A stretch of 64,000 nt of DNA, from NCBI GenBank assembly GCA_039720395.1, contig CM077820.1:49275425-49339424 (forward strand), given 5' to 3'. This document shows positions 11,821 to 22,132 of this stretch, piece after piece. The notes beneath the pieces were generated by a model. It saw only the letters and a list, made by a program, of their open reading frames with translations, was not told where the DNA came from and made no database searches. Both the position numbers and the translations under genes were made by a program. This DNA comes from Liquidambar formosana. Taxonomy: Eukaryota; Streptophyta; Magnoliopsida; Saxifragales; Altingiaceae. The stretch's first letter is position 1. Every line of letters starts with the position of its first letter.

Positions 11821-14800
11821 TGTCTCTTTTCTCTCATTTATGGATATTTATGGCATAGATATAGATCCTAGGAACGATGTCCCCCCGGAGCTCGTTGAGC
11901 AAAGGAAAAGGGGCGTCACCGAACCTAATATGGATGAATTGGAATCAATCAACTTAGGGACGAATGAATTGCCAAGAATAGTTAAAATTGGGAAAACCCT
12001 CTCCCCCATTGAAAAAGAAAAGATGATCTCCCTCTTGAAAGCCAACATTATGGCTTTTGCATGGTCTTATGAAGACATGCTTGGCATTGACCCCGATATT
12101 GTGCAACACTATATCCCCGCTAATTCCCTAAAGAAGCCGGTAAAGCAGAAACTCAGAAGATTAAAACCAGAATGGGCTCTAAAAGTAAAAGAAGAGGTAA
12201 CTAAACAACTAGACACGGGATTTCTCCAAGTTGTGGAGTACCTCGAATGGTTGTCGAATATAGTGCCTGTGCCTAAAAAATATGGGAAAGTGAGGATGTG
12301 TGTCGATTTCCGAGATCTCAACGCCACGAGCCCCAAGGATGACTTTCCTTTACCCTATATCGACGTGTTGGTGGACAGCACAGTGGGACATGCACTCCTC
12401 TCCTTCATGGACGGATTCTCCGGGTATAACCAGATAAAGATGGCGCCTCAAGACATGGAGAAAACAGCCTTTATCACGCAATGGGGGACGTACTGTTACA
12501 AGGTAATGCCTTTTGGCTTAAGAAACGCTGGGGCTACTTACCAAAGAGCAGCTACGACCTTATTGCATGATATGATCCATAAGGAAGTCGAGGTTTATGT
12601 CGATGATATGATCGTGAAGTCCGTGGATAGGGAAGGGCATTTCAAGGCGCTAGAGAAGTTCCTAGAGCGAGCAAAGAAGTACAATCTCCGTCTAAACCCA
12701 CAGAAGTGCGCTTTTGGTGTCACTGCAGGCAAGCTGTTGGGGTTCATAATCACTCAGAGGGGCATAGAAGTGGACCCAGGGAAGATAAAAGCTATTGTGG
12801 AGATGGAGCCGCCTAGCACTGAGAAGCAGATTCAGGGTTTTCTGGGAAGAGTTCAATACATAAGCCGATTCATTGCCAACTTGACCATGGTTTGCGAACC
12901 AATCTTCAAATTGCTTAAGAAAGGTGTGCCAAAAGTGTGGAACGAAGAATGCCAAGAGGCCTTTGAGACCATTAAGAGATACTTGTGCAATCCTCCAATC
13001 TTAGTTCCCCTATGGCAAGGTGCACCGCTCTTGTTATACTTAACGGTCACCGAAACCGCGACGGGAGCTATGTTAGCTCAATATCTCGAAGGGTCTACAA
13101 AGGAGAATGCCATCTACTACCTAAGCAAGAAAATGACAGACTATGAAGTGAAGTACAATGCTATTGAAAAAGCTTGTGTGGCACTAGTATGGGCGACGCA
13201 GAAACTTCGACACTACATGATGTCCTTCGAAGTGTTCTTGATAAGTCGCATGGACCCATTGAAGTACCTGATAGAGAGGCTAGTATTGTCATACAGAACT
13301 GCTCGATGGTCAATTCTCCTCAACGAATTTGACATCAAGTATGTGAATCAGAAGTCTATCAAGGGGAGCGTTATCGCAGACTACCTAGCTAGCTGTCCGG
13401 TGTTATCATCCGCTCCGTTCAACGATCAGTTCCCAGACGAGGACGTGCTAGAAATCGGTAAAAAGACTTGGAAAGTTTATTTCGATGGGGCAGCCAATAA
13501 GAAGGGTTATGGGATAGGAGTCCTGCTGGTCTCACCCGAAGAGGCATTTACACCGTTGGCGCCCAAGTTGGGGTTTGAAGCTACCAACAACATTGCTGAG
13601 TATGAGGCCTGCATCTTAGCATTGGAAGCCGCACTTGAATTGGGGATCAAAGAATTAGAAGTATTCGGGGACTCGGCGCTAATCATTTGTCAGATAAAAG
13701 GGGAATGGAAAACTCGAGATGAGAAATTGCTGCCCTACCATGCCTATCTGGAAGCTCTAACCAAGGAGTTCTCAGAAATAGAATTCAACTACTTATCAAG
13801 GAACAAGAACCAGTTTGCCGATGCCTTGGCGACCTTAGCATCCATGGTGGAGATACCTGAAGGGGGAAATGTGAAGCCGTTGGTGATAGAATGCCGAGAC
13901 AAGCCTGTGTACTGTTGTGCAATCCGAGGAGGAGAAGTGAATGATGACCACCCGTGGTTCCATGACATAAAGAAGTTTATTGAAAAAAGGGAGTACCCAG
14001 AAGGAGCATCTCGCATCGACAGAAAAACCTTAAGACGGTTGGCGAGTCACTATGTACTTTGTGGAAGAAAGCTATATCGAAGATCATACGACGGGATCCA
14101 CTTGCTGTGTGTCACCGAGGAGGAAGCCGAGCATCTGATTAAAGGAATCCATGAAGGGACAGGGGCTCCACATATGAATGGCTATATGTTGGCTAAGAAA
14201 ATCATGAGGCTAGGCTATTATTGGTTTACCATGGAAAGGGACTACCACGCACATGTCAAGAAGTGCCACAAATGCCAACTGTTCGCCAGTGGACAACATT
14301 TGCCTTCTATGCCTTTAACAAGTATGTCATCACCATGGCCGTTCGCAGTATGGGGGATAGATATCATCGGACAGATCAAGCCAAAAGCGTCAAATGGGCA
14401 TGAATACATCCTGGTTGCCATCGATTATTTCACTAAGTGGGTGAAAGTAGCGTCCTTCAAGACCTTGAATTCCAAGAAAGTAGCACAGTTTATACAGCAC
14501 AGCATCATCTATCGATATGGGGTACCGCATGAAGTTATCTCAGACAATGGCCAACACTTTCAGAAAGAAACCCATGAGCTCTTGCAAAAGTACGGCATAG
14601 TTCACCATCTGTCGTCACCATACCATCCTCAGACTAATGGAGTAGTGGAAGCAGCTAACAAGAATATCAAGAAGATACTACAGAAGACTGCGGACTCACA
14701 CACAGACTGGCATGAGAAGTTGCCATTGGCTCTATGGGGTTACAGAACATCAATAAGGTCATCAACAGGGGCTACCCCTTACTCTCTGGTTTATGGAATG

Positions 14801-15199
14801 GAGGCCGTGTTGCCAGTTGAATTAGAGGTTCCATCATTAAGGGTTGCTGTGGAGAGCCAGATAACAGAAGTGGACTGGGTTAAGAGCCGTTATGACGAGT
14901 TAGCTTTACTCGATGAAAGGCAGTTAAGGGCGCTGTATCATGTGCAAGGGTACCAGCGAAGAGTTGCCAGAGCATTCAACAAGCATGTCAAAGATTGAGG
15001 TCTAAAGAAAGGGGATGTAGTGCTGAAAGAAATCAGAGCTCCAGTGTTCGATCCACGAGGAAAATTCAAGCCAAGTTGGGGAGGACCATACATCATCAAA
15101 GAGATATTGCCAGCAGGGGCTGTTCGCCTCATGGACTTAGATGGGATTGAGTTTGCTCGTCCAACTAATTTGGATCAATTAAAGAAATATCATGTTTGA
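11821..15199 (+). pseudogene. pol: pol of the Tat element: RT, RNase H, second RNase H, integrase; one nonsense codon
   Basis: Reads from the splice acceptor through ATG 11840. The RT domain spans about residues 100-300, counted from that ATG, with the active-site box YVDD at 253-256 (12596-12607). A native RNase H follows (about 400-510). A second RNase H (about 545-670) keeps all four acidic positions in YFDGAA, NNIAEYEA, VFGDSA and NQFADAL. The integrase has a zinc finger (CHKCQ near residue 815) and a D,D-35-E core (GIDIIG near 838, SDNGQHF near 901, VVEAANK near 937). TGA at 14996-14998 interrupts the frame, but it continues in phase through a GKFKPSWGGPY segment to the natural stop 15197-15199. 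The catalytic domains themselves are open, so this is the best-preserved part of the element. Confidence 0.93.
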
Positions 15200-15281
15200 G
15201 GCCTACTAGGTTGAAAACCCGCAAGGGCGGCCTAGGCAAAAGTTAAGGCATAAGAACTACGTAAGACCTGATTCTCCATTC

Positions 15282-15308
15282 AAAAAAAAAAAAAAAAAAA
15301 AAAAAAAA
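15282..15308 (+). repeat. 27-base A tract after pol
   Basis: A pure run of A followed by a short A/G-rich stretch, about 80 bp beyond the pol stop and inside the element. It is not next to an insertion boundary, so it is not a retroposon tail that I can delimit. Confidence 0.8.
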
Positions 15309-15504
15309 GAAAAAGAAACAATCATGGAGATACGTAGGCAACCCATAAGGTTACCTTGGGTGCGGTCTAAATTAAACAACAAAATCCCAAATTTGATTTA
15401 TTATTGGCAATTCATTCAAAACTAAAACTGATTGACACAGCAATTCATTGATATTAAGTAAAACAACTATAAAAATGCCATAAATATCCTATCCTATTGA
15501 GTCT

Positions 15505-16777
15505 TCAATTCTTCTTGGGCTTCTTTGTAGCTCGCTTTTTAGCCTGCTTCTTTCTTTCATGTCTTCTTTTCTTCCTCAAGTCATATTCATATGCTGCTGT
15601 CACTGCTTCCATAATATCTTCTTTGCAAGGCCCAAGTTCATTATTCTTGATAATCCTTTCTCTTCGAATAGTCTCTCTCTCACCTAAATTGCTTTTCAAC
15701 CATTCCTTATACTCGGGGCTCATCATATATGGACCATCAGTATTCGTCATTTGAGTCAGTGTCAGCTTTCTAGGCCATCGATCCTTTGCCCAAGTCACTA
15801 CAGAAAGACCCGCAGGCACCACAGGATAGTCACCTTTCAAGGAAGTGGGTAGGGTTTGCATGGCACCCATCTGACGAAGAACCTTTGAAGGCCAATAAAA
15901 AGAAGTAGACCTCAGTCCTATGAGTCTCACCATGGCACATCCAGAAGTCTGCAGAAGCACCCGTTCACTGCAGCCCCATATGGAGACGAACCATTTGACA
16001 TTCCTCCAAGAAAGGGTTTGGAAGTATCCTAGCCAATCCCTTAATGAGAACTTTCCAGGCAGTTCAATGCGGCGAAGACAGTAATGCTGGGGCTTGTATG
16101 GTGTAATGACAATGGGTGATAAGAAATTCAGTCTTTCAAGCAACCACATTTGCAGCAGAATGGGGCTACCGCCTAAAGGAACCTTTGGGTCCTCATGAGT
16201 TTTATCCAAACCATTCAGGGTTTCAGCTAGCACCATGGGAATCAGGTTATGGCCCTTGGTAAAGAGAGGAATCAACTCAGATTTGTATGGGAACATGTGG
16301 AGTACCAGTGGAAATAAGGAAACGACCAATGAGGCAAAAGGCAAGAGCATGCTTAATAGGAAAAGTAAATTTCAGAATACCTTTACTATCATAAGCCAAA
16401 AAAGAGGTTGCTAATTTCATCAAGTCTACCGTATGGTCCTTTACAAACGTAGAGGCATATTGTTGGGGAATCCCAAGTAAATTGGAAAAAGAAGTAAGGA
16501 AGCTTGGGCGAGGAGTAGGGAGGATGAAAGGACCTACCGGTAAAACTCCATACAACGCGCAGAATTCTTCCATGGTTGGGCACAGTTCTTCATAGTTGAA
16601 GCGGAACACATGAACTTGGGGATCCCAAAAATATGTAGCAGCAGTCAAGAGGTTCGTTTCAAGCTTCACATGCCTCAAGGAAAGCAATGGATCCAAGCCA
16701 AAGCACTTGAACTCAGATTTTGCTTCAGCACTCATAACTCTCAAAAACCCTCCTAAAAATTTGTCTAAAACCTCCAT
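15505..16777 (-). pseudogene. antisense gene of the Tat element, DUF7745-like (plant-mobile-domain related), one frameshift
   Basis: Starts at ATG 16775-16777 and reads 166 residues (EELCPTMEEFCALYGVLPVGP, which resembles the start of plant DUF7745/mobile-domain proteins). The homologous reading then switches frame between about 16340 and 16290 and continues for about 260 residues (NLIPMVLAETLNGLD and ILLQMWLLERL, matching the usual PaIlAEt and LLq-WLLEhF blocks) to a stop at 15505. A one-base indel explains the switch. The C-terminus is extremely basic (RKKRRHERKKQAKKR), a likely nuclear localisation signal. A TATA-like TATAAAAA (16834 down to 16827) lies about 50 bp before the ATG, with the GC palindrome 90 bp further upstream. 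Its function is unknown. Tat elements with antisense ORFs are known, but I cannot say whether this gene class in one is described. Confidence 0.7.
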
Positions 16778-16826
16778 AATTTCTAATAAATGAATACAAG
16801 TAGGTTTAGGAACCTCTTGGATGTGT

Positions 16827-16834
16827 TTTTTATA
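16827..16834 (-). promoter_or_regulatory. TATA box of the antisense DUF7745-like gene
   Basis: Minus-strand TATAAAAA about 50 bp upstream of the start codon at 16777. Confidence 0.5.
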
Positions 16835-16921
16835 GGGAAAAGGTCACAAATCTAAGTTCAAATAGGAAAAAACCCGTCAGAATAGGAAGTTTCCTATTCA
16901 AAGTGGGATTTCTGCTTCGGG

Positions 16922-17002
16922 CTCGGGTGACCACCCAGGCCTGGGCGGGTAGCCTCCTGGGCTTGGGCGGCTAGCCGCCCAGCCCCGGGTGGTCACCCGA
17001 GG
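16922..17002. promoter_or_regulatory. 81-bp GC-rich nested palindrome, upstream of the DUF7745-like gene
   Basis: Same architecture as in the LTRs, including a perfect GGCGGCTAGCCGCC core. Read on the minus strand, even the preceding sequence (GGGCAAAATAGG) resembles the LTR sequence before its palindrome, so the shared block is slightly larger than 81 bp. Confidence 0.7.
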
Positions 17003-17235
17003 CCGTTTTCCTATTTTGCCCAGTTTTGCCTATTTTTGACCCCCTTTGACCCCTATATGGTTATGTGACCTTGGGAAGCTTATTTTGAGCTTATTTTTGC
17101 ACAAAAACATGAGTAAATCACCACCATGGAATTCCAAAAGTCTCATAAAAAGTACCAAAGCAAGTGTTCAAAGAGAGATTACAAAGCATAAAGAAAGATG
17201 TTTCATTCGATTACAAAGCAAGAGGGTAAGCTAAT

Positions 17236-19969
17236 CTAATCGTCTCCCGTGGTTCTTCTCTTCCTACTTGATTCGCCTCTACCACGACCAGCATGAGGAT
17301 TCCTTTGGGGTGGCATTGGTTGTGGTGGACGCAGTGTGGAGACCTGTTGCAAAGAAATCGATTAATAAAGGAAGGGTTGTGCTTTTAACTCCTATGATTG
17401 GAATGAACAAAGGGAATGTCTTACAGTGGGATTTAGTCGCCCCTCTAGCACAGAGTTTGCTAAACTCATCCTAGCAAGGTCCCGCCTTAATCCCTCACTG
17501 AGTTCAAGGCACTCCTATGCGTACTCTCGGGGAACCTAAAAGATGAACATGGTTAATAAATGATGAAAGAGGTTTTTTAGGAAGACAAAGGTTAAGAGCT
17601 TACATGCTCGTAGCTCGAGTCAATCCTGGGGACTTCATCAAAAGCAGGGTGAGTAATGTTAGTCCTCATAAACTCCAACCCATTACATAGGTTCACTTGC
17701 CAGTCGAGAACTGGGAAAGGCGGCTGTGCCATTCCCCTCATCTCATAATCCTCATCCCCATGAGTCATGCCTGTGGAAGACGCTATTGTGGAGCTATGTC
17801 CACGAGCTCGCCGGCCCTGCAATTGACAATTTGCTTAAGAAGAGTGCTTGCATAAATCAATAATTGAAAAGAATGGGATAGAGACTCACCCCTTGAGGTG
17901 GGAAGCCAATGACTCTAGGACGCATCAGGAATTGATTGCAGAAAGTCATGTAGTCGGTATTGGGCGAGGTGAACTCCTCAGCATCCCATCCAGTCAGAGC
18001 ATCCATCAGCTCATCCCCATCTAGAGAGTCAGTGTGCCTCATATTCATGGGAGGCAAAACAGGGGTAAGAGCGGCATCCACTCGTCCTTTCACCTGCCTA
18101 AGGACGCGCTCCCCCAAATACCAGTAGCGCCCTGAGGGACCCTCAAAGAGTACCCTCTTCCCAGTCAACTCCAAACAGGGCACACACCTCCTAGGCAACC
18201 TAGCCTCCCACAGTCCCCATGGGCACCACTCCACCTGTTGAATTTGAAAAAATGATGAGCAAGATAATAAAAAAAATAAAGGAAAGAAAAAATGAGGAAG
18301 GAGGATTACTATATCAGCATTTAGGCTCGCCAGGTATGCCCTTGCATGGGCATAGTCATGCCTATTAGGGGCACGCACAGCTATCTTGTTGGGAGCATAG
18401 TTCCCAAGCATGGGCCATTCCTGTATCTCATTATCCAGTGTTGGGCGGTACAGTCCCAGATACTCGTAGTACCATATCTGTCAAAATTCAAGAAAAGCAT
18501 TAAAATCAAATCAAGTTTGAGAGGAATTTAAAAATTAAACATTTTTACTTACCTCCTAAACAAATGGAAGCCCACCAAAACTCTTGGAAACACCTCGAGA
18601 CATGTCGGATATGGATCTGTACATGGTGGCTAATGCTGCCCCTCCCCAGTTATACCTCCCTATCTTGTTCACATCCACCATGGAAGCAAGATAGCCCAAT
18701 TGTGCCATGTCATTGGCACCAACAAAGAGAGTACAAGAGAGCATATAGATCAAGAATGCCCTAGCTATGCACTCGGGAGCCACTCCCACACCTTCTACTT
18801 GGTTGGCAAAATTCTCGAATAGCCATGTCCTCCTAACACTGCGTGAGCCCGCCTCAATATCCATCCCCAACATAGTGAGGAGATAAGCACTGTCCGTGTT
18901 GGCATCTCCATCGAATTCCAACCTCTTTCCCTTGAGGCTTAAACCGGTAATGATTGAAAAATCCTTGGGAGTCATGGTCATCTCCCCAAAATTGAAGTGG
19001 AAAGTGTTGGTGGTATCCCACCATAACTCAGCTAAGGCAAGGAGGGCTTGCCTATCCCATTGTTCATTCCATAGGGAGTCAAGAAACCAACTAAAACCCG
19101 CTTTCTTAATGAATTTTCTTGCGGAAGGTTGGGTGTGTTCCATATGCTTCCACCACCCAATAAGATTTTTTATCGAAGACCTTGTGCGTAGGTCTTGGAA
19201 GTTGGGCTAATCAAGAAGAATGATTCACCTAGTTAGTGTAAAAATCATATGCAAGCATTCATAATTGACTTTTCAAAAACTAAATCTTTTAGTTCATGAA
19301 CAAGTAAACCATGCTTTTAAAGTTTAGGAAAACATTGGTTTTATTCTTCAAACTCATGATCATTGGTAAACCATGCATTCCAAGACCATGGAAACATGGA
19401 TTTTTCAAAGAAAATAATAAGCAAACTTTGTTTTCCAAAGTGGTTTTTTAAGGAAAAAATAAGCAAACCTTGTTCATGAAAACATGGGTTTTTAAAAAAT
19501 ATAGCAAACTTTGTTTTTCAAAGTTCATGAAAATGCTTGGTTTTGTTTCTAAAATCAATTAGAAATGAATGCCTATGATTTTGCCTTGCAATACACATCA
19601 ATTTTACAAAGATTGGATGAATTTTCATCATTCAAGCATTTTATCAAACACTTGGTGGGCACTATTCACCAAGTTTTCAAATTGAATTCTTTTCACATCC
19701 AATCCTTGCCAAAATCAATGGGCATTGCAAACATTGCTAGGAATACTCATAGAGAGTTCATGGGAATGCATTTCAACCAACAAAAATGAAAATTTCAAAG
19801 AAAAGTTTAAAATGGGTAAGCTTACCTCTTGCTTGGAATGGAAGAAGGAGAGATGATTCTTTGGTTCTAGGAGCAATTTCCCTTGAGGAACATCATATAT
19901 TGGTGCCTTGTATCTACTCTTTGAGTCAAAGAATGGATACTTTGAAGTGGAGTCTTCATTTGGATCCAT
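17236..19969 (-). pseudogene. antisense plant-mobile-domain (PMD) gene of the Tat element, seven exons, two nonsense codons
   Basis: Exons read on the minus strand: 19969-19826, 19206-18553, 18477-18310, 18234-17890, 17816-17604, 17535-17425, 17343-17236. Every junction is GT-AG and every exon length is a multiple of three, so all introns are phase 0; the sum is 581 codons. Exon 2 carries the PMD hallmark (WWDTTNTFHFNFGEMTMTP and DFSIITGLSLKG, then GSRSVRRTWL), as in MAIN/MAIL1-type and phosphatase-7-long-form proteins. Exon 3 has IWYYEYLGLYRP. The last exon is Arg/Gly-rich and ends in a basic KRR segment, suggesting a nuclear protein. Two in-frame TAG codons (18556-18558, and in exon 6 near 17517) each fit a former TGG. 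PMD genes captured by gypsy elements are known; the role is unproven. Confidence 0.8.
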
Positions 19970-20223
19970 GGTGGATGAACTAGCTTGTTATGAGTAAAAA
20001 TGGGTTTAATGGGTTTTTGATTTGCAAAGTGCTGCAAATTTCTTGTTTTTGATGTGAAATTGGGTGTTAATGATGCTATTTCATGTGTATGAATCCCTCT
20101 TGAAGTGTGGATTTGAATGCCCTTGGGTGTTGGATTGATTTTGCAAAATGGGGTAAGCTTTCTAGAGAGAGAAACTCCAAATTTTCGGGTTCTTTGAACA
20201 AGGGGTATGAATAGTGCACTTAT

Positions 20224-20231
20224 GTATTTAA
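20224..20231 (-). promoter_or_regulatory. TATA-like element of the antisense PMD gene
   Basis: Minus-strand TTTAAATA about 255 bp before the ATG and about 25 bp downstream of the GC palindrome. It is a weak match, proposed mainly from its position. Confidence 0.35.
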
Positions 20232-20256
20232 AAACCCAGAATTTTTCAGCAAATGG

Positions 20257-20339
20257 CTCGGGTGACCACCCAAGCCTTGGGCGGCTAGCCACCAGGGCCT
20301 GGGCGGCTAGCCTCCCAAGGCCTGGTGGTCACCCAAGCC
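20257..20339. promoter_or_regulatory. GC-rich nested palindrome, upstream of the PMD gene
   Basis: Outer arms GGTGACCACC and GGTGGTCACC enclose two GGGCGGCTAGCC-type cores. Similar in length and layout to the copies at 5430, 16922 and 22843. Confidence 0.7.
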
Positions 20340-20614
20340 ACTTTGTTTTGGCTTTCTCTCTCGCTTTGTCTCGCCTTGACGCGTGATTAAACCTTCTTCC
20401 AAATGAGATATTCAACACTTTTTGAGCTTAAAATCAATCAAATTTCATCTTGAAATCAATTCTTTGAATTGATTTTATGTTCAAAAGGGTTGAATATATT
20501 TCCCCTGTGCCATGCCAACTCAAGTGACAATGTGTTAAGTCACTTTCCTCTTGCACCATGCTTGTTCTATCTTGATAAATTGATCATATATCCTCATTTC
20601 AAATCTTGATTTTC

Positions 20615-21995
20615 CATCCCACTTGGTTGAATATATTCATCACTTGAATATGTTCTTTCATTTCAAAAGTGTATTCACCCTTTGAATATGCTTCTCAGTT
20701 CCAAACCTCATTATCTATCTTACTTGGTTAAATATATTCATCACTTGAATATATTTCTCCATTTCAATGGTATGTTCATCACTTGAACATACTTGTCACT
20801 CACTTGGCTAAATATATCCATCGCTTGGATATATTTCTCCATTTCAATGGTATGTTCATCACTTGAACATATTTGTCACTCACTTGGTTAAATATATTCA
20901 TCGCTTGGATATATTTCTCCATTTCAATGGTGTGTTCATCACTTGAACATACTTGTCACTCACTTGGTTAAATATATTCATCACTTGAATATATTTCTCC
21001 ATTTCAATGGTGTGTTCATCACTTGAACATACTTGTCACTCACTTGGTTAAATATATTCATCACTTGAATATATTTCTCCATTTCAATGGTGTGTTCATC
21101 ACTTGAACATACTTGTCACTCACTTGGTTAAATATATTCATCACTTGGATATATTTCTCCATTTCAATGGTGTGTTCATCACTTGAACATACTTGTCACT
21201 TACTTGGTTAAGTATGTTCATCACTTGGATGTATTTCTCCATTTCAATGGTGTGTTCATCACTTGAACATACTTGTCACTTACTTGGTTAAGTATATTCA
21301 TCGCTTGAATATATTTCTCCATTTCAATGGTATACTCATCACTTGAGTATACTTCTCAGTCTTTTTCAATCGCTTGGTTAAGTATATTCATCGCTTGAAT
21401 ATATTTCTCCATTTCAATGGTATACTCATCACTTGAGTATACTTCTCAGTCTTTTTCAATTACTTGGTTAAGTATATCCATCACTTGGATATATTTCTCC
21501 ATTTTAATGGTGTGTTCATCACTTGAACACACTTGTCACTTACTTGGTTAAGTATATCCATCGCTTGGATATATTTCTCCATTTCAATGGTATGTTCATC
21601 ACTTGAACATACTTGTCACTTACTTGGTTAAATATATTCATCACTTGAATATATTTCTCCATTTCAATGGTGTACTCATCACTTGAGTACACTTCTCAGA
21701 TTATTCTCTATCTTACTTGGTTAAGTATATTCTTCACTTGAGTATACTTCTCAGTCTCTTTCAATCACTTGGTTGAATATATTCGTGACCAGAATATATT
21801 TCTCCATTTCAAAGGTATGTTCATCACTTGAACGTACTTCTCAGATCTCATTCTCAATCACTTGGTTAAATATATTCGTGACTAGAATATATTTCTCCAT
21901 TTCAAAAGTATGTTCATTCGTAGTGGCTTGAATATGCTTCTCTTGTCAATTCCCAACCCCCAGTGGTTTAAGTATACTCATGACTTGAGTACACT
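20615..21995 (+). repeat. tandem array of about 16-17 units (80-92 bp) built from stem-loops
   Basis: Each unit has two dyads around a 7-base loop, mostly ATCACTT. Dyad A has stem AATATATTC with GAATATATT; dyad B has stem GTATGTTC with GAACATAC. Between them is a short palindrome, CCATTTCAATGG. Strict 80-bp periodicity runs from about 20800 to 21310 and looser units extend on both sides. The stems vary between units but stay paired (for example AATATATCC with GGATATATT, GTATACTC with GAGTATAC, GTGTACTC with GAGTACAC). It lies in the 3' untranslated part of the sense transcript and upstream of the antisense PMD promoter. Tat elements are known to carry variable tandem repeats here. Confidence 0.9.
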
Positions 21996-22119
21996 TCCTT
22001 ATTTCAGTCTCAGGTTTTCAACCTCCCATCATTGTTTGGTTACAGTGTGTGATTTCTCCAGGCTTTTGGCAAAAATGGGTTGTTCTTTATCATTGGTTCA
22101 CAAGTGTAACTTGTTCGCC

Positions 22120-22132
22120 AATGAGGGGCTTC
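22120..22132 (+). other. polypurine-tract region before the 3' LTR
   Basis: The short purine run GAGGGG followed by CTTC directly precedes the TG of the 3' LTR at 22133. This is a weak but correctly placed PPT. Confidence 0.5.

Noticed and set aside
20615..21995. Array considered as a CRISPR-like repeat-spacer array
   Set aside because: Units are tandem with no unique spacers, the host is a plant, and the array lies inside an LTR retrotransposon.
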